Made by a program: the position numbers and the translations under genes. Below the pieces are notes generated by a model. The model was not told the DNA's origin. It was given only the letters and a program-made list of their open reading frames with translations, and ran no database searches. From assembly GCF_015207285.1 (NCBI RefSeq), contig NZ_JADEXD010000024.1:1-50245 (forward strand): DNA of 50,245 nucleotides. The letters are read 5' to 3'. This document shows, one piece after another, positions 1 to 8,155 of the stretch (positions are counted from its first letter, which is position 1; the number at the start of each line of letters is the position of its first letter). This DNA is from Tychonema sp. LEGE 07203 (GTDB taxonomy: Bacteria; Cyanobacteriota; Cyanobacteriia; Cyanobacteriales; Microcoleaceae).

Positions 1-816
1 CTTATCGGCTTTACCCTGACTCAAAACCCCTTGAATTTTCTGCACTTGCGCGATAACTTCCCGCGCTTTTTCCGCAGTTACTGCGATCAATTCATCTTCC
101 GCAGGGCGAAACCGAGTTAAACCCACCGGCACCACCGCCACCGATGCCACAGCGGGAATATTTCCGGTATGAAACTTTGCCAAATCCAACAAAGTACGTT
201 CCAAATGTTCGCCATCATTAATTCCCGGACAAACCACAACTTGAGCGTGAATTTGCAAGCGGCGCTCTTGAAACCATTTAATTTGTTCTAAAATTTTCCC
301 CGCCCTGAAATTTTTCAGCAACCGAATTCGCACGTCCGGTTCAGTAGCGTGCACAGAAACATAGAGAGGAGAAAGCCGCATTTGTTCGATTCTGTCCCAT
401 TCTTTTTGAGTCAGATTGGAAAGAGTCAGATAGCTGCCGTAAAGAAAGCTGAGGCGGTAGTCATCATCCTTGAGATAAAGAGTTTCGCGCTTTCCCGGAG
501 GCTGCTGGTCGATAAAGCAAAAAGGGCAGCGATTGTTACACTGAATTAGTCCGTCGAATAAGGCTGTTTCAAATTCCACGCCCAAGTCTTCGTCATACTC
601 TTTTTCTATTTCTAACTTGTGAGTTTTGCCCTTAGCATCTAAAACTTCTAGTTCCAGAAATTCGTCGGCGCACAGAAATTGATAGTCGATCAAGTCGCGG
701 GGTTTTTGGCCGTTGACGGCGACGATGGAGTCTCCGGGTTCAAATCCCATTTCAGCGCAGATGCTGTCGGGGATAACTTTGGTAATTCGGGCTGGTTGGG
801 TTGAGGATTCGCTCAT
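1..816 (-). CDS. TIGR03279-like radical SAM protein with PDZ and DUF512 (3' part cut by window edge)
   Basis: The frame is open from ATG at 816 to the window edge, giving 272 codons of a longer gene. Residues about 8-60 form a PDZ-like domain (ITKVIPDSICAEMGFEPGD). A radical SAM-type cysteine cluster CNNRCPFC (CxxxCxxC) follows near residue 95, and the FIDQ, GSYLTLSNL and VSVHAT segments after it are typical of cyanobacterial TIGR03279 proteins, whose C-terminal domain is DUF512. Radical SAM enzymes use a 4Fe-4S cluster to cleave SAM; the substrate of this family is not known to me. The ATG start puts the PDZ domain at the usual position. The C-terminus is missing only because the window ends. 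Confidence 0.85.
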   Translation of the reverse strand, partial: MSESSTQPARITKVIPDSICAEMGFEPGDSIVAVNGQKPRDLIDYQFLCADEFLELEVLDAKGKTHKLEIEKEYDEDLGVEFETALFDGLIQCNNRCPFCFIDQQPPGKRETLYLKDDDYRLSFLYGSYLTLSNLTQKEWDRIEQMRLSPLYVSVHATEPDVRIRLLKNFRAGKILEQIKWFQERRLQIHAQVVVCPGINDGEHLERTLLDLAKFHTGNIPAVASVAVVPVGLTRFRPAEDELIAVTAEKAREVIAQVQKIQGVLSQGKADK

Positions 817-891
817 AAGTTCGCGATGATTTTTTAGATTTAATAAATTATTTTTGACATATTTTTGTTAGGACTTACCCACGGGTGCGTC

Positions 892-954
892 GAAACCGGG
901 TTTTTACCCAAATACTTGCTTGAGAGCCTCTATCTCGGTTAAAAACCCGGTTTC
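892..954. repeat. REP-like inverted repeat (single divergent unit)
   Basis: GAAACCGGGTTTTTA at 892-906 is the exact reverse complement of TAAAAACCCGGTTTC at 940-954, with a 33-base loop. The core AAACCGGGTTT is shared with the large REP arrays near 37-38.8 kb and 42.3 kb, so this looks like an isolated, diverged member of the same family. It lies in the gap upstream of the radical SAM gene. Confidence 0.75.
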
Positions 955-1067
955 TTTATTTTGAGTGCGTCCATAACTATATATTTGAATATCTCAATAT
1001 CATTATCACATTTGCCGTTGTTTGTCAATTTTTTATCGCAGCATCCGGGGCAGTGATTTGTCAGACT

Positions 1068-1247
1068 TTATATTTTTTTGATAGTCACTCTATTGATATG
1101 CGAATAATTGGTTGATAGTCGCTGTTGTAATTGTTCAAGCACAGGTTGAATATCTGTTGGAACTTGGCGGTATTTCTTTGCGAGGCTTTTCAGTTTTCGC
1201 TGAAATTAAGGTGTGAAACGAATTTCAACGAGAAGCCAATTAGTCAA
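1068..1247 (-). pseudogene. RelE-family toxin, broken by an in-frame stop
   Basis: Reading from TTG at 1247, which overlaps the end of the upstream antitoxin-like gene, gives LTNWLLVEIRFTP, then TAA at 1206-1208, then FQRKLKSLAKKYRQVPTD and IQPVLEQLQQ in the same frame. Cyanobacterial RelE/ParE toxins commonly read FTPEF here, so one GAA-to-TAA change explains the stop. After about codon 42 the similarity fades and the frame closes at 1068, so the C-terminal half of the toxin is also gone. It pairs with the gene at 1240-1482 as the toxin half of a dead TA module. This rests on remembered family sequence, not on a search. Confidence 0.7.
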
Positions 1248-1482
1248 CGTCGATTCCCTCCCACAGTTGAGAAAGGGGTAATGTTTGTCCAGTCATGGCT
1301 TGCTGCCAAGATTGGCGAAAGCTGAGGCGTAAAAAATCTGTATCTTCCTCTGTTGTCGTAGCTTGAATTTCCAGAGAATGGGTGCGTTGAATAATAGTGG
1401 ATAGTGTTTTAAGTAGTTCAATTTGTTCAGTCAATGACAGTGACTGAGCAAGATCGATCGCTTTTTGAAGTTGTGAAGTCAT
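1240..1482 (-). CDS. Small antitoxin-like protein upstream of a dead RelE toxin
   Basis: This is an 80-residue, mostly helical, acidic protein (MTSQLQKAIDLAQSLSLTEQ...) that ends in WEGIDVD. The spacing and overlap of 8 bases with the RelE remnant are those of a RelE-partner antitoxin, a type known in cyanobacteria where the N-terminal helix (LAQSLSLTEQIELLKTL) precedes the toxin-binding tail. A purine-rich AGGAGG lies about 6 bases upstream of the ATG. With the toxin destroyed it may now be an orphan. No DNA-binding fold is obvious from the sequence alone. Confidence 0.6.
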   Translation of the reverse strand: MTSQLQKAIDLAQSLSLTEQIELLKTLSTIIQRTHSLEIQATTTEEDTDFLRLSFRQSWQQAMTGQTLPLSQLWEGIDVD

Positions 1483-1509
1483 AGTAAATCCTCCTGGTTT
1501 TATTTTACA

Positions 1510-4068
1510 TTAGTTACCCACGATCGCATACCACAAACTCACCATCAGGCACAAACTCGCTAAATGCTGAGGAATCAAAGATTTAATCGATCGCTTAGCA
1601 ATTTTTTGAGTCACAAATATCGTCACCAACAATGAGACAATCAAAGTAAAACCTTGCAAAAAGCTAATCACCGCTGGATCTCCTACAAAACTAGGCAAAT
1701 CATCTCTAATTTGTCCGAAAGTGGCAAAAGTTACCGGAATCAATCGCCCGCCTTCCTGCAAACCCAATCGCCAATAGTGAGCCAAACTACCGCCCCAAAC
1801 CAGGGGTAGATATCCATAGGCAAGAAAGACAAATGAGAGAGGTTTATAGGTTGTAAATGGAATAGTTTTTGCTTGTCCCAATCTGTAAATTGCCTGCATG
1901 ACGGCATAAGCTACTAACGGAATCAGCGGCGGAATAATTAATACCGCGAGCGACATTCCTAAGTGAGGTAAAAATTGCTCTAAATTGATACCCAACCCCA
2001 ATAAACTATCGATTTCCGGTAAGCGATGGAGATAGATACCGCCTAATAATAGAAATAACAAGGCAACTTCATAACTGTGAGGAACATGGGTTGTCCATAA
2101 TTCGATTCCCGGAGGGCGCACATTTAATTCTACCGATCGGTGGGGACAAGCTTTTAAGCAAGTCATGCACAAAACGCAATCTTTATTATCAGTTAATTGG
2201 GCGGGATGGGAATAAATTGGACATCCATTAGTGGTTAATCCTTCCCCCAAGCCCGGGCCGCCTTTATAGCATTGGTAGGTGGTGCATTCCGCCGCGCAGG
2301 TTCCTTGTTGGGCGCGCAGTTCGATGATTGAAAGTTTAGCAAATAATCCATTCATGCCTCCAATCGGGCATAAATACCGACACCAAAACCGCCTTTCAAA
2401 AATTAGCGAGAAAATTACCGCGCCCGCCGTAATTAGCAATAACAAACAACTGGATAAATAGGCGGTATTTTCTAAATTCCACAACTCTTCCCAGAGAAAG
2501 ATTAGAGTAAATAGTCCGAATAGAAACCAACCACCCCATTTTTCAGCTAATTGGCGCGGCCATTTATTGAGAGTTCGCGGGAAAATTTTCAGCGATAGTT
2601 TTTGGACAATTTCTCCATAAATCATAAAAGGGCAAAAGGCACACCACAATCGCCCGACGATGGGGAATAATAATAACATCAACGGCCACCACCAGGCCCA
2701 GAAAATGTTGAGAGCAAAATTATGCTCTCTATCTTGGGGAGCAACAAATAGGATAATTACTACTAATGCAAATACCCAACTGGTAAACCAATAATTCACG
2801 CGATCGGGATACCAATCGCTCCGCAAAAGTTGCCGAAATTTAGGATAGATATTTAATAAATTCAGGCGAAATTTTTGTTTCTTGGCCGCCTGGGCCCAAA
2901 ACACTTCTTCGGTTAGTACCTGACTTCCCTGGGCTTGAACTAAAGCGCGATCGACCATTCCCTGCAATTCCTGCAAATTTCCGGGGAAATCGTAGGCTTG
3001 CAAGCGGCGAATTGCTTCTGGTGTGACTTGGGGCTTGACTAATTTCTTTTTGCGACCAATGATATTGAGATAATAGTTGACTTGTGCTTCTAAATCTGTT
3101 TTTCGCACCCGCAAGGATGGGACTTTAATCTTGTGTTGTGTCAGCTTGTCTAGCTTGGGCTGCACACTTTCTGAGATTAAAATTATGCGGACATTAGTAG
3201 AACGCGGTGGCGGTGGTATTTGTCCTTCTTTGACTACTAATGTATAGGTTCCTTCGGTTAATAGTTGCTGAATTTGGGGGCATAATTGATCTGGTAATTC
3301 TTGCACGTCATTGAAAATTAACGTTCCTTCGCCCAACCATTCCAACAATCCAGGTTTGCCGCCCAAACGCCCGAATAATTCTGCTCCATTAGCCTGCAGC
3401 AAGGCACTTTTTATCTGAATAACTGGCTCGTTGCGCCGGTGGGAACCGAAATGAATTAAAGCTGCTAAATTATCTTTTTCTAAACCGGGTTCGCCTGAGA
3501 TTAATACCGATCGATTGTCACTCGATGCTGTGCGAATTTGTTGGCGCAATTTCACTGCATAACGGCTATTTCCAATTACTCCGCGTTTCGCCCTTGGTAC
3601 TAGATAGCTGCGGAGGGCGTTTTGACGCTCTCTTTCGTAGGCGATTTCTGATTCTAGCTGCTCTAATTTCGCGGCCAAGCGTTGAGCGTAGGCTTCGGTG
3701 ATGCGTGGATATCTTTCTAGCAAACTGCGCCAGCGCGAGGCACTAATTACCCAAAATTGACATTCTGTACGGGCAATAATTCGACTATCTGCCGGTTGCG
3801 ATCGTTGGAGGGCTGATAAATTGACGATCGCCCCCGGTAACAAACTACTCCCCCACATTAAGCCCGGTTGTTTGCGGCGGTAGCGATCGGCTTGTCCACT
3901 TTCTAGGATGTAGAGATTGGTGACGGGCGTATCTTCGATTACCACTCGAAATCCCGTGGGAAAAGTTGCCATTTCCATTTCCAGCGCGATCGCCTGTAAA
4001 ATCTCGCGGGATAATATGCCTAATTCGGTGTTCGATTCGAGCCAGTTAACTAATTTTTCGGTAGACAT
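1510..4068 (-). CDS. cNMP-binding / degenerate sigma-54-type AAA+ / membrane polyferredoxin fusion protein
   Basis: This 852-residue protein has three parts. Residues about 10-140 resemble a cNMP-binding (Crp-type) domain. Residues about 160-395 resemble the AAA+ domain of sigma-54 activators, but Walker A reads GEPGLEKD instead of GESGTGKE, Walker B reads LIFND, and the GAFTGA loop after ELFG is absent. From about 425 there are several membrane segments with NapH/NosR/YccM-like motifs: CAFCP near 476, CRYLCP near 561, and a ferredoxin-type cluster CVLCMTCLKACP near 628-640, then more membrane helices. The role is probably membrane electron transfer with a sensory head. Cyanobacteria generally lack sigma-54, so classical activation is unlikely. 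uppP lies 76 bases upstream on the same strand and may be co-transcribed. Confidence 0.75.
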   Translation of the reverse strand: MSTEKLVNWLESNTELGILSREILQAIALEMEMATFPTGFRVVIEDTPVTNLYILESGQADRYRRKQPGLMWGSSLLPGAIVNLSALQRSQPADSRIIARTECQFWVISASRWRSLLERYPRITEAYAQRLAAKLEQLESEIAYERERQNALRSYLVPRAKRGVIGNSRYAVKLRQQIRTASSDNRSVLISGEPGLEKDNLAALIHFGSHRRNEPVIQIKSALLQANGAELFGRLGGKPGLLEWLGEGTLIFNDVQELPDQLCPQIQQLLTEGTYTLVVKEGQIPPPPRSTNVRIILISESVQPKLDKLTQHKIKVPSLRVRKTDLEAQVNYYLNIIGRKKKLVKPQVTPEAIRRLQAYDFPGNLQELQGMVDRALVQAQGSQVLTEEVFWAQAAKKQKFRLNLLNIYPKFRQLLRSDWYPDRVNYWFTSWVFALVVIILFVAPQDREHNFALNIFWAWWWPLMLLLFPIVGRLWCAFCPFMIYGEIVQKLSLKIFPRTLNKWPRQLAEKWGGWFLFGLFTLIFLWEELWNLENTAYLSSCLLLLITAGAVIFSLIFERRFWCRYLCPIGGMNGLFAKLSIIELRAQQGTCAAECTTYQCYKGGPGLGEGLTTNGCPIYSHPAQLTDNKDCVLCMTCLKACPHRSVELNVRPPGIELWTTHVPHSYEVALLFLLLGGIYLHRLPEIDSLLGLGINLEQFLPHLGMSLAVLIIPPLIPLVAYAVMQAIYRLGQAKTIPFTTYKPLSFVFLAYGYLPLVWGGSLAHYWRLGLQEGGRLIPVTFATFGQIRDDLPSFVGDPAVISFLQGFTLIVSLLVTIFVTQKIAKRSIKSLIPQHLASLCLMVSLWYAIVGN

Positions 4069-4144
4069 CGCTTAGCCTCGGCGAAAGCCGAATATTGGTG
4101 CTACATCAATATTAACGGCAACTATAGCACGTCCCGTTCATGTT

Positions 4145-5047
4145 TTAACTATTTCTCAATGCTCCACCTGCGAGGGCGGTCAAAATAGCTACGCCAAAGG
4201 CCAGTCTATACCACACAAACACCCACATATTTTGAGTTTGTAGGAATTTCATCAGCCAGGCGATCGACAAATAAGAAAATATAAACGCCGAAATCGTTCC
4301 CACTACCAAAGCGGGAACTCCAGCACCGCCGATTCCTTCTCCCAAAGCACTCTTCAATTCCACTAATCCCGCCAGAGTAATTGCCGGAATTCCTAATAAA
4401 AAAGAAAACCGCGCGGCGGCGGCTCTTTCCAATCCCAGAAACAATCCTGCTGTTAGGGTGGAACCCGATCGCGAACACCCCGGAATCAAGGACATTGCTT
4501 GACCTAATCCCATCACAATACCGTCTTGGACGGTTAGTTTTTCATAAGTGCGATCGCGCGTGCCAAATTTTTCGGCTGTTGCTAGCAGCAGCGACATCAC
4601 GATCGAAGCAATGGCGATGCTTGCCAAACTCCTCAGAGGCGACTTGTCAAAATCGGGAACCAATATCTTGATTAGCAACCCAAAAAAGACTATAGGTATT
4701 GTTCCCAAACCAATCCCCAAAGCCATTTTAAACTCTTGGGATTTGTAGTCGCGCTGCACCGCAGCGTTAACTGCACCAAAAGTTATATTTGTCAAGTCTT
4801 TCCAGAAATACCAAAGTACGGCGACAATGCTGCCTAACTGAATCACAGCAGTGTATGCTACACCCGGGTCGCCCCATCCCAGGGCGATCGGCACTACCTT
4901 CAAATGAGCGCTGCTACTAATTGGTAAAAACTCTGTTAATCCCTGTACAATTCCTAAAACAATCGTCTTTACAAAATTGAGTGGAGCGGGCCCGCCAACA
5001 TCAGCAGCCGGGGTTTGGGCGAGGAATGCGTCAAGCAAAGCTATCAT
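4145..5047 (-). CDS. uppP: Undecaprenyl-diphosphatase
   Basis: UppP (BacA) removes a phosphate from undecaprenyl diphosphate at the membrane, recycling the lipid carrier of peptidoglycan and polysaccharide synthesis. The 300-residue protein carries both family signatures: EFLPISSSAHL at 39-49 (acidic and serine motif) and PGCSRSGST at 189-197 (the conserved arginine motif). Several hydrophobic helices span the length, as expected for an integral membrane enzyme. The ATG at 5047 gives a short N-terminal extension before the first helix at about residue 25; no clear Shine-Dalgarno is visible. The next gene on the same strand begins 76 bases downstream. Confidence 0.93.
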   Translation of the reverse strand: MIALLDAFLAQTPAADVGGPAPLNFVKTIVLGIVQGLTEFLPISSSAHLKVVPIALGWGDPGVAYTAVIQLGSIVAVLWYFWKDLTNITFGAVNAAVQRDYKSQEFKMALGIGLGTIPIVFFGLLIKILVPDFDKSPLRSLASIAIASIVMSLLLATAEKFGTRDRTYEKLTVQDGIVMGLGQAMSLIPGCSRSGSTLTAGLFLGLERAAAARFSFLLGIPAITLAGLVELKSALGEGIGGAGVPALVVGTISAFIFSYLSIAWLMKFLQTQNMWVFVWYRLAFGVAILTALAGGALRNS

Positions 5048-5445
5048 TAGTTGTCAATTTCTAGTTATCAGTTGAATTTTACATTTTGCACTATTTTCAG
5101 AAGCTAGAATTCAAGCCCACAATAAATAATTTTTCTTGTGGTGCGGGAACTTCCAGGCCTCCGGTGAAAAGCCAAAATAGCTATATTCTGTCAGTTGAAT
5201 CGCCTTGTCGATCGCGGATCGGGGAGCATCTCAGTTTTGAATTTGTAGTTTTGTCCCCCCCGATGGAGAATATATAATGCTCGAAGGGGGGAGGGTACTA
5301 TAAAAACCTACTTTTACATTAATTGAGATCCTGGCTGTCGATCGCAACAACAAGCAAATTATCATAGTCTATTCCAAACTACTTTAACCTACTCAGGAAC
5401 ATTTGCATACATTTGCTGATAAACTTAAAATAGTTTTTGTTTTTG
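5048..5445. other. Intergenic region between divergent uppP and the thioredoxin-like gene
   Basis: No convincing gene is present. The region holds an inverted repeat near 5254-5292, where a run of C (TCCCCCC) pairs with GGGGGGA across an AT-rich loop containing TATAAT. It is GC-skewed and could be regulatory for either of the divergently oriented flanking genes, but nothing decides this. Confidence 0.4.
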
Positions 5446-6090
5446 ATGAAGCCAGCTTACAGCAACTGCCAACAACCTATGATATTTTCTGCATCCAAAA
5501 AATTAACTGTTACTGCTGCTTCTGGCATCCGCTGGCTGCGGCGAATCTTGTCCGGCAGTCTTTTAACAGTGGCGATCGCCCTTAGCTTGATACTGCTCGC
5601 CGGCACAGCGCCAGCGGGAGCAAGTCTCACGGACGATCGCTTCGACGGTACAATTTTCGCTCTCTACGCCGGCAACGGTTCCCTAGTTCCTCCTAAAGTC
5701 AAGCTTACAGATTCTTTCAAACGCAAGAAACCCGCACTGTTAGTGTTTTACACAGACGACAGCAGCGACAGCAAGCAATACGCGATCGTCGTTTCTCAAC
5801 TCCAGGAATTTTACGGCCGCGAAGCCGATTTTATCCCGATAATCATTGACTCTTTGCCTCCAGATCCGTCACCGGAACTCACCGAGCCCAGTCATTATTA
5901 CGAAGGTTTCGTACCTCAAACCGTCATTCTAGACCAATCTGGAAAAGTAGTTTTTAACGAAAAAGGACAAATACCGTTTGAACAGGTAGACGATGCTTTT
6001 AGGAAAGTATTTGACTTGTTGCCTAGAGAGAAATCTCTACCGCTGAAACGCCGTGTCGTGAACGAACTAAACGTCGAATTGTCGAAGTAA
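5446..6090 (+). CDS. Thylakoid thioredoxin-like protein (PSI accumulation factor-like)
   Basis: The protein has an N-terminal hydrophobic segment of about 25 residues (LTVAIALSLILLAGTAPAGAS) that reads as a signal or membrane anchor. After it comes a thioredoxin-like fold: KPALLVFYTDDSSDSKQY, then FVPQTVILDQSGKVVF with a cis-Pro-like VPQT. It matches what I remember of the cyanobacterial family annotated as thylakoid membrane photosystem I accumulation factor. The CxxC position reads DDSSDSK, with no cysteine, so it is not a classical disulfide reductase. ATG at 5446 is preferred over an upstream TTG at 5437; ATG at 5479 is also possible, and no clear ribosome site decides. HIP1 sites lie inside the gene. 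Confidence 0.65.
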   Translation: MKPAYSNCQQPMIFSASKKLTVTAASGIRWLRRILSGSLLTVAIALSLILLAGTAPAGASLTDDRFDGTIFALYAGNGSLVPPKVKLTDSFKRKKPALLVFYTDDSSDSKQYAIVVSQLQEFYGREADFIPIIIDSLPPDPSPELTEPSHYYEGFVPQTVILDQSGKVVFNEKGQIPFEQVDDAFRKVFDLLPREKSLPLKRRVVNELNVELSK

Positions 6091-6164
6091 CATCTAATTG
6101 CTGATAGCTAATTGCAGCAATTTTCAACGGTTTCCGAACGATTGTTTTGCGGTACTGTGCCGGT

Positions 6165-6185
6165 GTCCGGTGCGCTGCGGCGCAC
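6165..6185. repeat. Short perfect hairpin
   Basis: GGTGCGC and GCGCACC form a 7-bp stem with a 4-base loop about 80 bases after the stop of the thioredoxin-like gene. No T-run follows, so it is not a typical intrinsic terminator. Confidence 0.45.
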
Positions 6186-6275
6186 CCACAAAAAGTCTAG
6201 CGTGTCTGCATAGGTTGGTTGAAAGTCTCTGTTTCGGTTGGAAATCTCGTAGAAAACTTAATTGCCAGAGAATTC

Positions 6276-6394
6276 ATTGGTCATTAGTCATTGGTCATTA
6301 GTCATTGGTCATTAGTCATTGGTCATTAGTCATTGGTCATTAGTCATTGGTCATTAGTCATTGGTCATTAGTCATTGGTCATTGGTCATTTGTT
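6276..6394. repeat. Tandem 14-mer/heptamer repeat (CATTAGTCATTGGT)n
   Basis: About eight near-perfect head-to-tail copies of a 14-base unit made of two related heptamers (TCATTAG / TCATTGG). This is the STRR type of heptanucleotide repeat known from filamentous cyanobacteria. It lies in a 650-base gene-free gap between the thioredoxin-like gene and the histidine kinase, where I see no gene. Confidence 0.9.
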
Positions 6395-6446
6395 GTTTAG
6401 TTGGTAGTTGGTTCTAATAACTATAGCGGTTCTCAAGAAAGCGAGG

Positions 6447-6500
6447 TATGCCCGCGGAGGCCGGTTTGGCCACGGAGGCCGGTTTGGCCGGCGCGGGCCA
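6447..6500. repeat. GC-rich palindromic repeat (GGAGGCCGGTTTGGCC type)
   Basis: Two direct copies of GGAGGCCGGTTTGGCC sit inside a larger GC-rich palindrome that begins CCCGCG and ends CGCGGGCC. The GCCGGTTTGGC core is itself near-palindromic. Its composition differs sharply from the AT-rich flanks and recalls the GGCCCGCGC-rich repeats at 24.3-24.45 kb. Confidence 0.7.
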
Positions 6501-6747
6501 AATACTATATGACTTTCCATAGATAAAAAGATATAACCCTTGCCAAATCAGACTTTTACTCTCAAGGACGGATCGGATCGATCGTATTAGAAAATAAAGC
6601 CAAAAAGCTAATCCCAGTAAAAGTTTTAAAAGTTACCTTTTATTTTTGTTTTCGGAGAGTGACAGGAGAGAGATATTGTGTAATTTTAAATATATCCGCG
6701 CAATTCTGGCGGCTGTATCCTAAAGAGTAAGTTGTGGAGCCGGTGTT

Positions 6748-8064
6748 ATGGCAAAGATTTTGACGATCGCGGATGCTGCGACTTTTGAAGTCGTGCAAGA
6801 GTTGCTCTCAGGGGAAGGACATCAGGTGACAGTCGCTCCTGACGGTAAGGAAGGTTTAGACTTGGCGCGGGAATTGTCGCCGGATGCGATAATTTGCGAT
6901 GGGATGTCGGCTCAAATCAACTGGTTGGAGGTTTGCCGGCTGGTGAAAGCCGATACCCTACCCTACCCTAGGGGAACCCCTAGGGGGAAGGGGAACTCCT
7001 TCGGAGAACGGGATAGCTTCGCTTCACGAGAATTGAGGGCAGCTTATTTTGTGCTGCTGACAACACCAGAGCAATTTGAAGAAGTTTCAGAATTGGAGGA
7101 GCCCGTGGACGATTTTTTGTTGAAACCGATAGTCAAGCAGGAATTGTTGGGGCGGGTGCGCGCGGCCAAGCGATCGCAGCGTTTGAGGCTGGATCTGGAG
7201 CGAACTCAGAAAGAATTGCAACTGTCGCGCGATCGAATGTTGCAAACCGAAAAGATGTCTACTTTGGGCGAATTGGTATCTGGTATCGCCCACGATATTA
7301 ACAATCCGATTACTTTTATTTACAGCAATCTAACCCACGTCCAAACTTACGCGACTGACTTAATAGAACTGCTGCGATTGTATCAAAAACAGCTAGTAAA
7401 TCCCGACTCGGAGATTCTGCAAAAACAGCAAGATATGGATGTGGAATTCGTACTCGACGATTTATTAAAAATTGTGAGTTCCATGCGAACAGGGAGCGAT
7501 CGCATCCGGCAAATCATCTTGTCGGTACAGGACTTTTCCCGCAGCGATCGATCGGGCTGGCAGTTATTCGATATTTCCGACGGTTTAGAAAATACTTTGT
7601 TGTTGTTGCAGCACCGCTTGCCCGCCCGCGATGGCAGGCGGGATATCAAGGTGATGAAGGAATACGGAAACCTGCCGCAAATCGAGTGTTACGCAGGTCA
7701 GCTCAATCAAGCTTTTTTGAATATTATCAATCACGCGATCGATGCTTTAGAAGAGTCGAGTCAAGAACTGGGGGAGTTGGAATCAATCAAATTTAAGCCT
7801 GTGATTTTGATTCGGACTCAGGTAATCGATGCTCAGCGAATTGCTATTGAGATTGCTGATAACGGCAGGGCAATTAGCCAAGATATCACAGAGCCAATTT
7901 CCGATTCATTGTTCGTGGCAAAACCCTGGGAAAGCAGCAGTATTTTGGGACTTGCTGCCAGCTACCGGATAATTGTCGAGCAGCACAAAGGGGAGTTAAA
8001 GTGTTTTTCCGAACCCGGTAAAGGTACTAAGTTTCGGATAGAAATTCCGATCAGACACAGTTGA
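6748..8064 (+). CDS. Response-regulator / histidine kinase fusion with degenerate ATP-binding boxes
   Basis: The 438-residue protein starts with a receiver domain (residues about 3-140): putative phospho-acceptor D51 in IICDGMSAQ and K126 in FLLKPI. It continues through a coiled linker (ERTQKELQLSRDRMLQTEKM) into HisKA, with H182 in SGIAHDINNPI, then a HATPase domain with N-box FLNIINHAIDAL. The G1 box reads DNGRAI instead of DNGxGI and the G2 region reads SSSILGLAAS instead of GTGLGLS, so ATP binding may be weak. Residues about 70-94 are a repeat-derived insert in the receiver domain. Such cytoplasmic REC-HK fusions are common in cyanobacteria; the signal and partner are unknown. GTGGAGCC upstream is a weak ribosome site. 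Confidence 0.85.
   Translation: MAKILTIADAATFEVVQELLSGEGHQVTVAPDGKEGLDLARELSPDAIICDGMSAQINWLEVCRLVKADTLPYPRGTPRGKGNSFGERDSFASRELRAAYFVLLTTPEQFEEVSELEEPVDDFLLKPIVKQELLGRVRAAKRSQRLRLDLERTQKELQLSRDRMLQTEKMSTLGELVSGIAHDINNPITFIYSNLTHVQTYATDLIELLRLYQKQLVNPDSEILQKQQDMDVEFVLDDLLKIVSSMRTGSDRIRQIILSVQDFSRSDRSGWQLFDISDGLENTLLLLQHRLPARDGRRDIKVMKEYGNLPQIECYAGQLNQAFLNIINHAIDALEESSQELGELESIKFKPVILIRTQVIDAQRIAIEIADNGRAISQDITEPISDSLFVAKPWESSSILGLAASYRIIVEQHKGELKCFSEPGKGTKFRIEIPIRHS
6955..7029. repeat. Palindromic repeat inserted in frame in the receiver domain
   Basis: About 75 bases between the codons for KAD and ELRAAY are rich in palindromes: CTAGGGGAACCCCTAG at 6968-6983, CTCCTTCGGAG, and AGCTTCGCT. The encoded residues (TLPYPRGTPRGKGNSFGERD and a few more) are not expected in a receiver domain, where this loop is short. 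The flanking domain reads through in frame, so the insertion is tolerated. Confidence 0.7.
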
Positions 8065-8155
8065 TTAATAGTATTTGCTGCGGCGCGGGGGCTGGCTTTT
8101 GAGATTGTTGGTAAAACCAGGCTCTACAAATGCGGTTAAATGTATGTTAATCGAG

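Noticed and set aside
6098-6301. Plus-strand frame after the thioredoxin-like gene
   Set aside because: Cysteine- and basic-rich random reading that runs into the heptamer repeats, with no ribosome site.
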